From Flavipsychrobacter stenotrophus (GTDB taxonomy: Bacteria; Bacteroidota; Bacteroidia; Chitinophagales; Chitinophagaceae), in NCBI GenBank assembly GCA_947379685.1, contig CANCOG010000039.1:1-16595 (forward strand): a stretch of 16,595 nucleotides of DNA. The letters are read 5' to 3'. Under the pieces are notes generated by a model that did not search any database, had not been told where the DNA came from, and worked only from the letters and a program-made list of their open reading frames with translations. The translations under genes and the position numbers were made by a program. This document shows positions 1 to 7,745 of this stretch, one piece after another (positions within the stretch are counted from its first letter, which is position 1; the number at the start of each line of letters is the position of its first letter).

Positions 1-172
1 CCCTATGTTTTAGGGAATCCCGTTACAATCCAGATTAGATTCTACCTATTACAGCGCAACTGCCCCAAAAGTACATATTCACGAAGTATAATGCGCGATC
101 CGATTAATAGTTAAACATGAAAGTTTCGAGAAAGCGATTCCACAAATCACACCAACATCTCTCTTCCTTTCC

Positions 173-180
173 TACTTTTG
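173..180 (+). promoter_or_regulatory. Bacteroidota -7 promoter element of ade
   Basis: TACTTTTG is an exact match to the Bacteroidota sigma-factor -7 consensus TAnnTTTG. Its last G lies only 4 bases before the ade ATG, so transcription should start at or within about two bases of the start codon. No clear -33 TTG was found at the usual spacing. Confidence 0.6.
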
Positions 181-184
181 ATGC

Positions 185-1825
185 ATGAAGCCATTTACAA
201 TTACCGGGCAACTGATTGACCTGTTTCAGAGACGAATTTATCCCGCACTGATAGCCATTGAAGCGGGTAAGATATTTTCTGTCACCGAACTGAGCATCGC
301 TCCCGATCAGTATATTTTACCTGGATTTGTTGATGCGCATATTCATATAGAAAGTTCAATGCTAGTGCCCACTTCCTTTGCACAGGCAGCGGTGGTTCAT
401 GGTACGGTGGCTACCGTTTCTGACCCACATGAAATAGCAAATGTGTGCGGCATGGAAGGTGTGCAGTACATGATAGACAATAGTAAAAAGACTCCGTTTA
501 AATTTTTCTTTGGTGCCCCCTCCTGTGTACCTGCCACAGGCTTTGAAACGGCAGGCGCAACGCTGGACGCTGCGGCAGTAACAAAGCTGCTCGAAAGCAA
601 CGATATATGGTACCTATCAGAAATGATGAACTACCCCGGTGTTCTGTATAAAGACCCGGAAGTACTGGCAAAAATTGAAGCGGCGCATAAAGCTGGTAAA
701 CCTGTTGATGGCCACGCTCCGGGCCTCAGAGGGGATACTGCTGCTGCCTATGCGGCGGCTGGCATCACGACCGACCACGAGTGCTTTACACTTGAAGAAG
801 CATTAGACAAAGTAACGGTGGGTATGAAAATACTGATAAGGGAAGGTAGTGCCGCTAAGAACTATGAAGCCCTGCACGAACTACTGAGACTTCACCCGGA
901 TAGGGTTATGTTCTGCAGCGATGACAAACACCCCGACGAACTGGTTGTGCATCACATAAACGCCGTTGTAAAAAGATCACTGGCAAAGGGATATCATTTG
1001 TTTGATGTACTCAGCGCCGCATGCCTGGCACCTGTTGAACACTACAAACTTCCGGTAGGTTTGTTGCGGGTAAATGACCCTGCTGATTTCATTATTGTAA
1101 ATAACACCAGTGAATTCGATGTGCTGCAAACTTATATAAATGGGGAAATGGTGAGCAAGCATGGGGAATCGTTGTTACCTTTCGTTCAGGAAGTAGCCAT
1201 TAATAATTTCAAAGCTCAACCTAAGTCGGTCGCTGATTTTGCTGTACCCGCCAAAACAACCGAGTGTCTGATAAGAGTAATAGAGGCCATTGAAGGGCAA
1301 TTGGTGACCAATGAACTACAGCTGCCTGCAAAAATTGTAGATGGCCATATTGTAAGCGATACTGGCCGTGACATTTTAAAGCTAACTGTCGTGAACCGCT
1401 ATCAGGAAAACGCAACCCCTGCTGTGGCATTCATTCGTAATTTCGGACTAAAAAAAGGTGCGATCGCATCAACTGTGGGGCATGATTGCCACAATATCAT
1501 TGCAGTCGGGGTGGACGATGCTTCATTGTGCGCTGCGGTAAATGCTGTGATAGCGTGCAAGGGGGGGATTTCAGTTGCCGCGAGTGCGACCGAAGTTTCA
1601 GTTATGCCGCTTGAAGTTGCCGGACTAATGTCATTGGGTAATGCGGAAACAGTAAGTAAAGCCTATACCGAGATAGACCGCAAGGCAAAAGAACTGGGCA
1701 CAAAAATGCATGCACCATTCATGACCTTGTCGTTCATGGCATTGCTGGTAATACCCGCATTGAAATTGAGTGATCTGGGTTTGTTTGATGGAGGAAAATT
1801 CCAGTTTACTGGAGTGGAGGTATAA
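185..1825 (+). CDS. ade: Adenine deaminase
   Basis: Cytoplasmic metal-dependent hydrolase that deaminates adenine to hypoxanthine plus ammonia in purine salvage. The 546 residues are normal for the family. An amidohydrolase barrel carries GFVDAHIHIESSM at 47-59 (metal ligands H52 and H54, plus E56), SDPHEIANVCG around 79-89, EMMNYPGV at 146-153, DGHAPG at 175-180, TDHEC at 196-200 and FCSDDKHP at 243-250. The C-terminal domain has the family's GHDCHNI motif and a GGISV stretch. The ATG at 185 gives the expected N-terminus; an ATG at 181 is in another frame. It is a single gene that converges on the small membrane genes to its right. A weak 5-bp hairpin (GCACC/GGTGC, 1826-1845) follows the stop but has no T-tract. 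Family assignment is secure. Confidence 0.97.
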   Translation: MKPFTITGQLIDLFQRRIYPALIAIEAGKIFSVTELSIAPDQYILPGFVDAHIHIESSMLVPTSFAQAAVVHGTVATVSDPHEIANVCGMEGVQYMIDNSKKTPFKFFFGAPSCVPATGFETAGATLDAAAVTKLLESNDIWYLSEMMNYPGVLYKDPEVLAKIEAAHKAGKPVDGHAPGLRGDTAAAYAAAGITTDHECFTLEEALDKVTVGMKILIREGSAAKNYEALHELLRLHPDRVMFCSDDKHPDELVVHHINAVVKRSLAKGYHLFDVLSAACLAPVEHYKLPVGLLRVNDPADFIIVNNTSEFDVLQTYINGEMVSKHGESLLPFVQEVAINNFKAQPKSVADFAVPAKTTECLIRVIEAIEGQLVTNELQLPAKIVDGHIVSDTGRDILKLTVVNRYQENATPAVAFIRNFGLKKGAIASTVGHDCHNIIAVGVDDASLCAAVNAVIACKGGISVAASATEVSVMPLEVAGLMSLGNAETVSKAYTEIDRKAKELGTKMHAPFMTLSFMALLVIPALKLSDLGLFDGGKFQFTGVEV

Positions 1826-1890
1826 GCACCAAAACATGTGGGTGCAATAAAATAAAGTATAAAAAGCTCGCTAGGAACCAATGGGTCTCA

Positions 1891-2361
1891 TCAGGCCTCG
1901 CCCTGTGCAGCACGCTTATTTGCCTGACGTTGTTTAACGAGATATCGTATTCCCTTGTAAGAAAGCTCGATAGCTTTCCACTTAATGTAACCCGTAATTA
2001 CTTCTATAGCCGCAGACTTTGCAGCATGTTTCACCTTGCTACCGAAGGAAGGGCCATCATTTTCCTGGGTGGTCTCGTTTTCTTTATTGCTACTTTTTTT
2101 CTCTGCCTTCCTGCTCAACCTTTCCTTCAGGAAATTGACACCCATTTCCACAATTGGATTGGAAGAAGGCAAAAAGTTAAGTGCCATATTTAAGATTCCA
2201 CCACCACCTTTAATGCCGGCAGCACCTTGCTTAATGCCCGCCATGAGTTCTGTTACAGAGAACATTTCTTCCTCACGCAATTGATTCAATTGCTTATTCA
2301 GGCGCTTTTTCTCCTTCTCAAGGTCATTAATGCTCTTTAACTTTTTCGGATAGAAACTCAT
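1891..2361 (-). CDS. Hypothetical coiled-coil protein, third gene of the YtxH/holin-like set
   Basis: I do not recognise this 156-residue protein. Residues about 8-33 are rich in K, E, L and N in a heptad-like pattern and should form a short coiled coil. A Gly-rich hinge (IKGGGGI, 50-56) leads to a segment with FLPSSNPIVEMGVNFL (63-78). A charged, probably disordered linker (about 84-104) precedes an amphipathic or weakly hydrophobic C-terminal helix (about 112-143) and a basic tail. No signal peptide or strong transmembrane segment is visible. It starts 19 bases after the stop of the holin-like gene on the same strand, so the two are probably co-transcribed. A role alongside the membrane protein is inferred from this context only. 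Confidence 0.8.
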   Translation of the reverse strand: MSFYPKKLKSINDLEKEKKRLNKQLNQLREEEMFSVTELMAGIKQGAAGIKGGGGILNMALNFLPSSNPIVEMGVNFLKERLSRKAEKKSSNKENETTQENDGPSFGSKVKHAAKSAAIEVITGYIKWKAIELSYKGIRYLVKQRQANKRAAQGEA

Positions 2362-2380
2362 ACTGCTTATATGTCTAACA

Positions 2381-2737
2381 TTAATCCTTGTCTGATGAAT
2401 CTTCGTCGTCTCCTTCAGTAATTACACTGATAAAAGTATTCGCAAAAAACCTGGTTATCGGCCGGCGGAGACTTAAAAGGATAACGAGTTTTATTGTGAA
2501 CACCCCTGTAGTGAGAAAGAACGCAGCCACTTTTGTAAATCCAAGAGCAACAAACACCTCTACGACACCAAAACCTATTAACATAATGATGCCGAATAGA
2601 AGAAACAGGCAAATCATGGCGAACATAAAATAACTCAGTATACTTGCTGTTTTCCCTATAAAATTGACTTTGAGCAATTTTATATAAACCTCAACATACT
2701 GAGTTATTTTATCTTTTACTGAACCAAATATACTCAT
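2381..2737 (-). CDS. Phage holin family / holin superfamily III-like membrane protein
   Basis: Small integral membrane protein of 118 residues. Two long hydrophobic segments (about 32-58 and 68-90) are joined by a short turn, preceded by an amphipathic N-terminus and followed by a basic stretch (RRPITRF) and an acidic tail (EGDDEDSSDKD). This resembles the chromosomal family named 'phage holin family' or actinobacterial Holin-X (PF07332). In Bacteroidota, members usually sit in housekeeping envelope clusters rather than prophages, and no phage gene is seen here. It lies between a YtxH gene upstream (205-base gap) and a coiled-coil gene downstream (19-base gap). The holin name reflects fold similarity; lytic activity is not implied. 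The real role is unknown, possibly membrane stress or membrane organisation. Confidence 0.8.
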   Translation of the reverse strand: MSIFGSVKDKITQYVEVYIKLLKVNFIGKTASILSYFMFAMICLFLLFGIIMLIGFGVVEVFVALGFTKVAAFFLTTGVFTIKLVILLSLRRPITRFFANTFISVITEGDDEDSSDKD

Positions 2738-2884
2738 GAGAAATTAGTCAATAACATGAAAGAATACCTTGCCAAACAAGCAAAGGAATGCAGTCCATCG
2801 TCCACCCTTCCGACACCAAACAATCAGGAGCGCATTTCTTACAGTCGATCATTATTACCAGGGTCAACTATTGATCCACAATAA

Positions 2885-2899
2885 TTTTCGCAACGAAAA
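2885..2899 (-). terminator. Weak hairpin between the YtxH and holin-like genes
   Basis: TTTTCG-CAA-CGAAAA forms a 6-bp stem with a 3-base loop, 39 bases past the YtxH stop. It is AT-rich with only a short T run after it in the minus direction. It could be a leaky terminator or an mRNA-processing hairpin that sets different levels of YtxH and the downstream pair. Confidence 0.3.
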
Positions 2900-2937
2900 A
2901 TGCTTTTCTAACCGAAGTAGACAGTAAATAGAAGTGC

Positions 2938-3132
2938 CTAGGAATGGTAGATCTCTTCTTCTACATCCAGGCCTTTCTTCGCAAACTTGCCTTTCAGGTT
3001 GTTTAACGATTTCTTGATTTTGTCCATGTCTTCCTGACGGGTTTCTTTATCTGTTGCCAATACATACCCTACAGCCACTCCAACAGCGGCGCCTATAAGA
3101 AGGGTTGCAATTGCGTTACCTACTTTTGCCAT
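2938..3132 (-). CDS. YtxH domain-containing small membrane protein
   Basis: A 64-residue protein with a Gly/Ala-rich transmembrane helix at about 6-26 (LLIGAAVGVAVGYVLA). A charged amphipathic helix rich in K, D and E follows (about 28-60). This is the usual layout of the YtxH-like family (PF12732), which contains small single-pass membrane proteins found in stress-related or envelope gene sets. The ATG at 3132 is preceded by a very AT-rich leader typical of Bacteroidota. It heads a same-strand set with the holin-like and coiled-coil genes. The molecular function is not established for the family. Confidence 0.85.
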   Translation of the reverse strand: MAKVGNAIATLLIGAAVGVAVGYVLATDKETRQEDMDKIKKSLNNLKGKFAKKGLDVEEEIYHS

Positions 3133-3348
3133 AAAATTAAATTTTAAATAAAAAACTACGATTCAATAATTAACCATTACAAAATCGTGCCAAAGATACC
3201 AAAGACCAATGGATTATGACAAAATAAATGCTGAAAATTGTATGTTCTTTATCATATTCCTGGCAAACAAAATAACAGCAATGCCCAATAAGCAGCATCT
3301 TATAAGCATGCAACAAACAAGCAAACCGAAGCGACCAGCCGACTATTG

Positions 3349-3921
3349 CTATTTCGCATAATACTTGTTAGCCAGTATATACTGTTCAACTGAGGCCGGA
3401 ACAATGTACTTGATGGATTTCTTGTCTTTTATCTGCCGGCGGATGTAGGTAGAAGATATTTGTAATAGTGGAGCTTCAAGCTTGGTGATCTTTGCACCAT
3501 AGGTGTCCTCAATTTCAAAACCGGGTCTGTTGTATACAATAAATGAATGCTGGGCAACAAGTTGCTCAAAGTTTTTCCAGCGGTGTATATTTTGAAAACT
3601 ATCGGCACCCATAATTACTGAGAAACGTTCCAAGGGAAACTTCTCTGTGAGGTACGCAAGCGTATCAATAGTATACGAAGGCTTAGGCAACTGGAATTCA
3701 ATATTGCTGCCCCTGAATTTAGGATTATCTTCAATGGCCAGGTTTACCAGGTGCAACCTGTCATATTCATTCAATAATGAATGAGAATCTTTCAGCGGAT
3801 TATGTGGCGAGACAACAAACCATATCTTATCCACATCGGTATATTGGATAACGTGGTTAGCGACTATTAGGTGACCAGTATGTATGGGGTTGAAACTGCC
3901 GAAATATAATCCGATATGCAT
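3349..3921 (-). CDS. nadD: Nicotinate-nucleotide adenylyltransferase
   Basis: Transfers AMP from ATP to nicotinate mononucleotide, giving deamido-NAD in NAD biosynthesis; cytoplasmic. The 190-residue protein shows the nucleotidyltransferase signature GSFNPIHTGH at 8-17 (HxGH-type ATP site), PSYTIDTL at 81-88, IMGADSF at 103-109 and the second nucleotide-binding motif ISSTYIRRQI at 155-164. Length is normal. I chose the ATG at 3921 because the conserved MHIGLYFG begins there. An in-frame ATG 39 bases upstream would add residues not found in the family and would place the promoter element inside the gene. No obvious terminator follows the stop. Confidence 0.95.
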   Translation of the reverse strand: MHIGLYFGSFNPIHTGHLIVANHVIQYTDVDKIWFVVSPHNPLKDSHSLLNEYDRLHLVNLAIEDNPKFRGSNIEFQLPKPSYTIDTLAYLTEKFPLERFSVIMGADSFQNIHRWKNFEQLVAQHSFIVYNRPGFEIEDTYGAKITKLEAPLLQISSTYIRRQIKDKKSIKYIVPASVEQYILANKYYAK

Positions 3922-3925
3922 AGGG

Positions 3926-3933
3926 CAAAGATA
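3926..3933 (-). promoter_or_regulatory. Bacteroidota -7 promoter element of nadD
   Basis: On the minus strand TATCTTTG matches TAnnTTTG exactly and ends 4 bases before the nadD ATG. A TTG lies upstream (3951-3949), but the 15-base spacing is short of the usual roughly 20. The position supports the start at 3921 and implies an mRNA with almost no 5' untranslated region. Confidence 0.55.
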
Positions 3934-4089
3934 AAAAGAAGATGTTACCAATTGTCGCACAAAATGGTGATTTCATTTTTAAATTACCGGGCAATTCTTT
4001 AGAAAAATCCTTGTATTTTTCCCGAATTAAAGCACAAGCTGAATTTTACATTTTCCTTTTGGTTCTTTTATTGTTATTTTGTATCTGCA

Positions 4090-5586
4090 ATGCTCCGTTT
4101 AACCAATTTTTTACTTTTACTGCTAGTTGCCTGCCAGCTTGGCGCCCAAACGCCTAAGCGCGAATTGCGCGCTGCCTGGATAGCTACTGTCGCCAATATT
4201 GACTGGCCATCGAAACCGGGTTTGCCATCGGAGGAACAGAAAGAACAATTCATAGCACGGCTGGACGAGTTGAAATCGATCGGCTGCAACGCTATCATTG
4301 TGCAGGTTCGGCCAGCGAGCGATGCACTTTACGACTCTAAGATAGAACCATGGTGCCACTACCTGACGGGGAAGCAAGGCTCACCTCCTGAACCATATTA
4401 CGATCCGCTGACATTCATGGTAGAGGAAACACACAAGCGGAACATGGAATTCCATGCATGGTTCAATCCGTTCAGAGCTCTTGTTGACAGTAAAAAGAAT
4501 GACAATCCGCCAAACCATGTTACCCGTGCCCACCCCGAGTGGATCATCAGCTATGGGGGAAAATCATATATAGACCCAGGAATTCCCGATGCAAGAGCTT
4601 ACGTTGTAAATGTGATTGCAGATGTGGTAAAACGTTATGATATTGATGCGGTTCATCTGGATGATTATTTCTACCCTTATCGCGTTGCTGGGCAACAATT
4701 TGGAGATGGAAGATGCTATAATGCCCATGGCCACGGTATGAACAAAGATGACTGGCGCAGGGATAATGTGAACCAGTTTGTTGCCGACCTCAGCGGCCGG
4801 ATAAAATATATAAAACCATACGTAAAGTTCGGGATTAGCCCCTTTGGAGTATATAGAAACAATGACAAGGACCCTAACGGATCAGCAACACATGCCGGCA
4901 CAACATGTTACGATGATCTGTATTCGGATGTGTTGCTTTGGATGCAGAAAGGTTGGATAGATTACCTTATGCCCCAGCTATACTGGGAGCACAATCACAA
5001 AGCTGCTTCCTTCAATGCGCTTATGCCCTGGTGGTATGGTCATTGCTATAAGAGACATGTATATTATGGGCTTGGGGTTTATCGTATGACCGAGAGCAAG
5101 AGCAGTATCTGGAGTGGTGTAAATGAGTTAATGTGGCAATTACGCGACATCCGTAAAGGATGCCCTGAAAATTCAGGCTATGCATTTTACAGCGCATCTT
5201 GCTTTAATAAATTGCATGTTCCACTAAAGGATAGCCTGAGAAAGAACTTCTGTAACAACCCCGCCCTGCCTCCGGCTATGCCATGGATAGATAGTATTCC
5301 GCCCGCGCCGCCTACGTTAAAAGTAACGTCTGATGCGAAAGGTTCCGAGCTGAGCTGGCAGGAAAGCAATGTAAAAAAAGAGCCAATTAAATATGTAGTC
5401 TACCGTTTCACCAATAATGAGCCGGTTAACCTTGACCACCCTAGCAAGATCATCTCCATTCAACAGTCGGCTACGTTTACTGACACTGAAGCAAAAAACT
5501 TCAAACAGTGCACTTATGTGGTAACAGCCCTGGACAGATTGTGGAATGAAAGTAAGGGAAGTAATCATGTTGTGGTGGGGAAGTAG
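4090..5586 (+). CDS. Exported GHL10-type glycoside hydrolase-like protein with C-terminal FN3-like domain
   Basis: A 498-residue protein of the GHL10/DUF187 family (PF02638; YngK-like), a TIM-barrel group related to glycoside hydrolases and thought to act on polysaccharide or cell-wall glycans. The substrate is unknown. Visible motifs are ELRAAWIATVANIDWPS (25-41), VQVRPASDALY (71-81), FHAWFNPFRA (121-130), IDAVHLDDYFYPYR (185-198, with the acidic D191/D192 pair) and YLMPQLYWEH (292-301). From about 403 to the end there is a proline-rich hinge (PPAPPTL) and an FN3-like beta domain. The hydrophobic N-terminus can be read as a lipoprotein signal (LVAC, C15) or as a type I signal cleaved after GAQ. 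An imperfect -7 element (TTATTTTG, 4074-4081) precedes the start. It is a single gene. Confidence 0.9.
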   Translation: MLRLTNFLLLLLVACQLGAQTPKRELRAAWIATVANIDWPSKPGLPSEEQKEQFIARLDELKSIGCNAIIVQVRPASDALYDSKIEPWCHYLTGKQGSPPEPYYDPLTFMVEETHKRNMEFHAWFNPFRALVDSKKNDNPPNHVTRAHPEWIISYGGKSYIDPGIPDARAYVVNVIADVVKRYDIDAVHLDDYFYPYRVAGQQFGDGRCYNAHGHGMNKDDWRRDNVNQFVADLSGRIKYIKPYVKFGISPFGVYRNNDKDPNGSATHAGTTCYDDLYSDVLLWMQKGWIDYLMPQLYWEHNHKAASFNALMPWWYGHCYKRHVYYGLGVYRMTESKSSIWSGVNELMWQLRDIRKGCPENSGYAFYSASCFNKLHVPLKDSLRKNFCNNPALPPAMPWIDSIPPAPPTLKVTSDAKGSELSWQESNVKKEPIKYVVYRFTNNEPVNLDHPSKIISIQQSATFTDTEAKNFKQCTYVVTALDRLWNESKGSNHVVVGK

Positions 5587-5748
5587 CCCATAAGCCCTGT
5601 GTTATAGAATTTTTTAAAAACACAAAGTTGATGTAAGCCCATTTAGTAGGTGCCATCAGGAACGGGGCATCTTGGAATATTCGCTTATTCATACCTCCTT
5701 CAAATACCACAATTACAATTTCCTATCGTATTGATGGGTGTAATTCAG

Positions 5749-5756
5749 TAATTTTG
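5749..5756 (+). promoter_or_regulatory. Bacteroidota -7 promoter element of mqnC
   Basis: TAATTTTG matches TAnnTTTG and lies 19 bases before the mqnC ATG. A TTG at 5731-5733 is a possible but closely spaced -33 element. Confidence 0.5.
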
Positions 5757-5775
5757 CGCCCTAACAATTTGCTGA

Positions 5776-6900
5776 ATGCAATTATCTGACTTGTATGCGC
5801 GTGCCATGCGCTTTGAATTTCTGAGTATTGAGGAGGGCGTATATCTTTTTGAACATGCACCGTTGACCGAGTTAATGTTTGTCGCAAATGAGTTGCGTAA
5901 AATACAGGTGCCACATGGCAAGGTAACCTGGATCATTGACAGGAACATGAACACCACCAACGTTTGTGTGGCCAATTGTAAATTCTGCAATTTCTACCGT
6001 ATACCCGGCCACGCCGAAGCGTACGTGACAGATATCGAAACTTACAAAGTAAAAATTGAAGAAACCTTCAGGTATGGCGGTGAGCAATTGTTACTCCAGG
6101 GTGGCCACCATCCGGGGTTGGGATTAGCTTATTATGTCGACCTGTTTAAAACATTAAAGCAACTCTACCCTGCGCTTAAGCTCCACGCACTCGGACCTCC
6201 TGAAGTTGCGCATATCACCAAGCTGGAAAACAGCACACATTACGAAGTACTAAAAGCGTTAAAGGAAGCGGGCATGGATAGCCTCCCCGGACCTGGTGCA
6301 GAAATACTGAATGACCGTGTGCGCCACCTGGTATCAAACGGTAAGTGTGGTGCGCAGGAATGGCTTGACATTATGCACGAAGCACACAAACTTGGCCTTA
6401 CAACAAGCGCAACAATGATGTTCGGACATGTGGAAACCATTGAGGAGCGGTTTGAACACCTGGTAAAGTTGCGTGAAGTACAAGCGCGCAAACCAGAGGA
6501 TGCAAAAGGATTCATTGCATTCATCCCATGGACTTTCCAGGATGTAGATACGCTGCTGCAAAGAATAAGGGGAACAAAAAACCTGACTACGCCAGAAGAA
6601 TATATCAGGATGATCGCATTGAGCAGGATCATGCTGCCTAATGTAAAAAACATACAGGCATCCTGGCTTACCGTTGGTAAACAGGTAGCTCAAATTTGTC
6701 TGAACGCTGGCGCCAATGACTTTGGGTCTATAATGATAGAAGAAAATGTGGTGAGCGCTGCCGGTGCTCCACACAGGTTTACCGCTCAGGGCATTCAGGC
6801 TGCAATACGCGAAGCAGGATTTGAGCCTCAACTCAGAAACCAACAATACGAATTCAGGAAAATGCCTGAAGTAGTTGAAGAACAGGTGATCAATTATTAA
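5776..6900 (+). CDS. mqnC: Cyclic dehypoxanthine futalosine synthase (radical SAM)
   Basis: Radical SAM enzyme of the futalosine route to menaquinone. It cyclises dehypoxanthine futalosine to the cyclic spiro compound used in later steps. The 374 residues are normal. The 4Fe-4S cluster ligands are in CVANCKFCNF (C64, C68, C71; CX3CX2C), followed by LLLQGGHHP (105-113), SLPGPGAEIL (169-178), TMMFGHVET (213-221), FIPWTF (249-254), QASWLTVGKQVAQ (294-306) and NDFGSIMIEENVVSAAG (314-330). The motifs DRNMNTTNVC, FGHVET with FIPW, and DFGSxMxEENVVSAAG favour MqnC over the related aminofutalosine synthase MqnE. It stands alone: no other mqn gene is in the window. It ends 47 bases before a strong terminator. 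Confidence 0.93.
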   Translation: MQLSDLYARAMRFEFLSIEEGVYLFEHAPLTELMFVANELRKIQVPHGKVTWIIDRNMNTTNVCVANCKFCNFYRIPGHAEAYVTDIETYKVKIEETFRYGGEQLLLQGGHHPGLGLAYYVDLFKTLKQLYPALKLHALGPPEVAHITKLENSTHYEVLKALKEAGMDSLPGPGAEILNDRVRHLVSNGKCGAQEWLDIMHEAHKLGLTTSATMMFGHVETIEERFEHLVKLREVQARKPEDAKGFIAFIPWTFQDVDTLLQRIRGTKNLTTPEEYIRMIALSRIMLPNVKNIQASWLTVGKQVAQICLNAGANDFGSIMIEENVVSAAGAPHRFTAQGIQAAIREAGFEPQLRNQQYEFRKMPEVVEEQVINY

Positions 6901-6947
6901 TTTTTGATGATTATTATTAACTGTTAAAGAGCGTGTTATTAACAATA

Positions 6948-6986
6948 AAAAGCGGGTGTACAATTTAAAATTGTACACCCGCTTTT
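6948..6986. terminator. Strong bidirectional intrinsic terminator after mqnC
   Basis: Perfect inverted repeat with 18-base arms around a 3-base centre: left arm AAAAGCGGGTGTACAATT at 6948-6965, right arm 6969-6986. A-tract on one side and T-tract on the other, so it can work in both directions. It ends mqnC and could also stop read-through from the minus-strand gene at 7107. Confidence 0.85.
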
Positions 6987-7106
6987 ATTATAAATATTGC
7001 TGTAAATACTTGATTGATAACTGCTGCCGATCTAAAATAAATTAATCCTAGTTTGGTTAAACTTCCCCAACAAAATCATTAATAATTGACCATTAACAAT
7101 TAAAAT

Positions 7107-7616
7107 TTAATCCATTCTCTCTTCTATCCACTTCTTCAACCGGCCCTGTTCATCAGCTTTTACCAATTCATCGAGGTTGGGATCTTTTTTGGTAGTGCGG
7201 TTTTCCTTGTACACCTTCAAAACGGTTTTCAGACCGGCAAAAGCGCAATTCACCCTATCGGGGTTTTCACCATTTTTTAAGGCATATCTCGCCCAGCCTC
7301 CCATATAATAAATACGGTATTCCGGACTGTCACCCAAAAAATTATCAATGCGTACGTTCTGTTTAAAATGAACATAGTTGCAACCTGAGAGCCACTCCAG
7401 CAGGAACCGGCTACCCTTTTTTACATTTCCTTCCTCGTCGCCGGGAGCCACTTTTTCCAGCCAGTTCACAAACTTCACAATATCGCGGTCGTACTTGTGG
7501 TAACTTTCCTTGGAATCGAAGGAATAATGCTCCGGAACCCTAAATCCCTGCGCTGATGCACCAAGGGCAAACGACGACAAAACCAAGGTTGCAAAAGCAA
7601 TGCGTAACGGTCTCAT
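7107..7616 (-). CDS. Small secreted protein of unknown function
   Basis: I do not recognise this 169-residue protein. A clear type I signal peptide (about 1-22, ending LGASAQ) predicts export to the periplasm or beyond. The mature part is mixed and charged, with aromatic-rich stretches such as FVNWLEK, YRIYYMGGWARYALKNG and GLKTVLKVYKENR. It looks like a compact alpha-helical domain, and its single mature cysteines (GCNYVHF, VNCAFAG) might pair. I chose the ATG at 7616 because the signal peptide starts there; the longer frame up to 7709 adds an AT-rich, leader-like N-terminus. It is divergent from the outer-membrane barrel gene at 7771. A weak -7-like TATCTTTC lies at 7655-7662 on the minus strand. 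Confidence 0.8.
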   Translation of the reverse strand: MRPLRIAFATLVLSSFALGASAQGFRVPEHYSFDSKESYHKYDRDIVKFVNWLEKVAPGDEEGNVKKGSRFLLEWLSGCNYVHFKQNVRIDNFLGDSPEYRIYYMGGWARYALKNGENPDRVNCAFAGLKTVLKVYKENRTTKKDPNLDELVKADEQGRLKKWIEERMD

Positions 7617-7737
7617 TAAATACTGGTTTAATTGTAAATAATTATTGGGTTGCTGAAAGATAAAAACATTATCTGAATTAAACAACTTACCGCCGTAATT
7701 GGTGAGCACTCGCTGTGCTTTCCATGGGATATACCTT

Positions 7738-7745
7738 TACTTTTG
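7738..7745 (+). promoter_or_regulatory. Bacteroidota -7 promoter element of the outer-membrane barrel gene
   Basis: TACTTTTG matches TAnnTTTG exactly, 25 bases before the chosen ATG at 7771. It supports that start over the in-frame ATG at 7699, which would lie upstream of the promoter. Confidence 0.6.

Noticed and set aside
1..15. Inverted repeat CCCTA-TGTTT-TAGGG at the left edge
   Set aside because: Only a 5-bp stem at the window edge with no T-tract; could be the end of a terminator of a gene outside, but not supportable.
2381..2737. Holin-like gene as a sign of a prophage
   Set aside because: No integrase, capsid, tail or endolysin gene is nearby, and this family is usual in bacterial chromosomes.
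2756..2884. 42-codon plus-strand frame between the YtxH and holin-like genes
   Set aside because: Low-complexity composition, no promoter element, no family resemblance, and it lies antisense to the leader of the holin-like gene.
3121..3128. Exact TACTTTTG on the plus strand, a possible antisense promoter inside the YtxH gene
   Set aside because: It is simply the complement of the first codons of the YtxH gene (ATG GCA AAA GTA); no plus-strand gene follows it.
6334..6978. Long minus-strand open frame opposite mqnC
   Set aside because: It is antisense to a secure radical SAM gene, runs through the terminator hairpin, and its protein is Cys/Tyr/Phe-rich nonsense.
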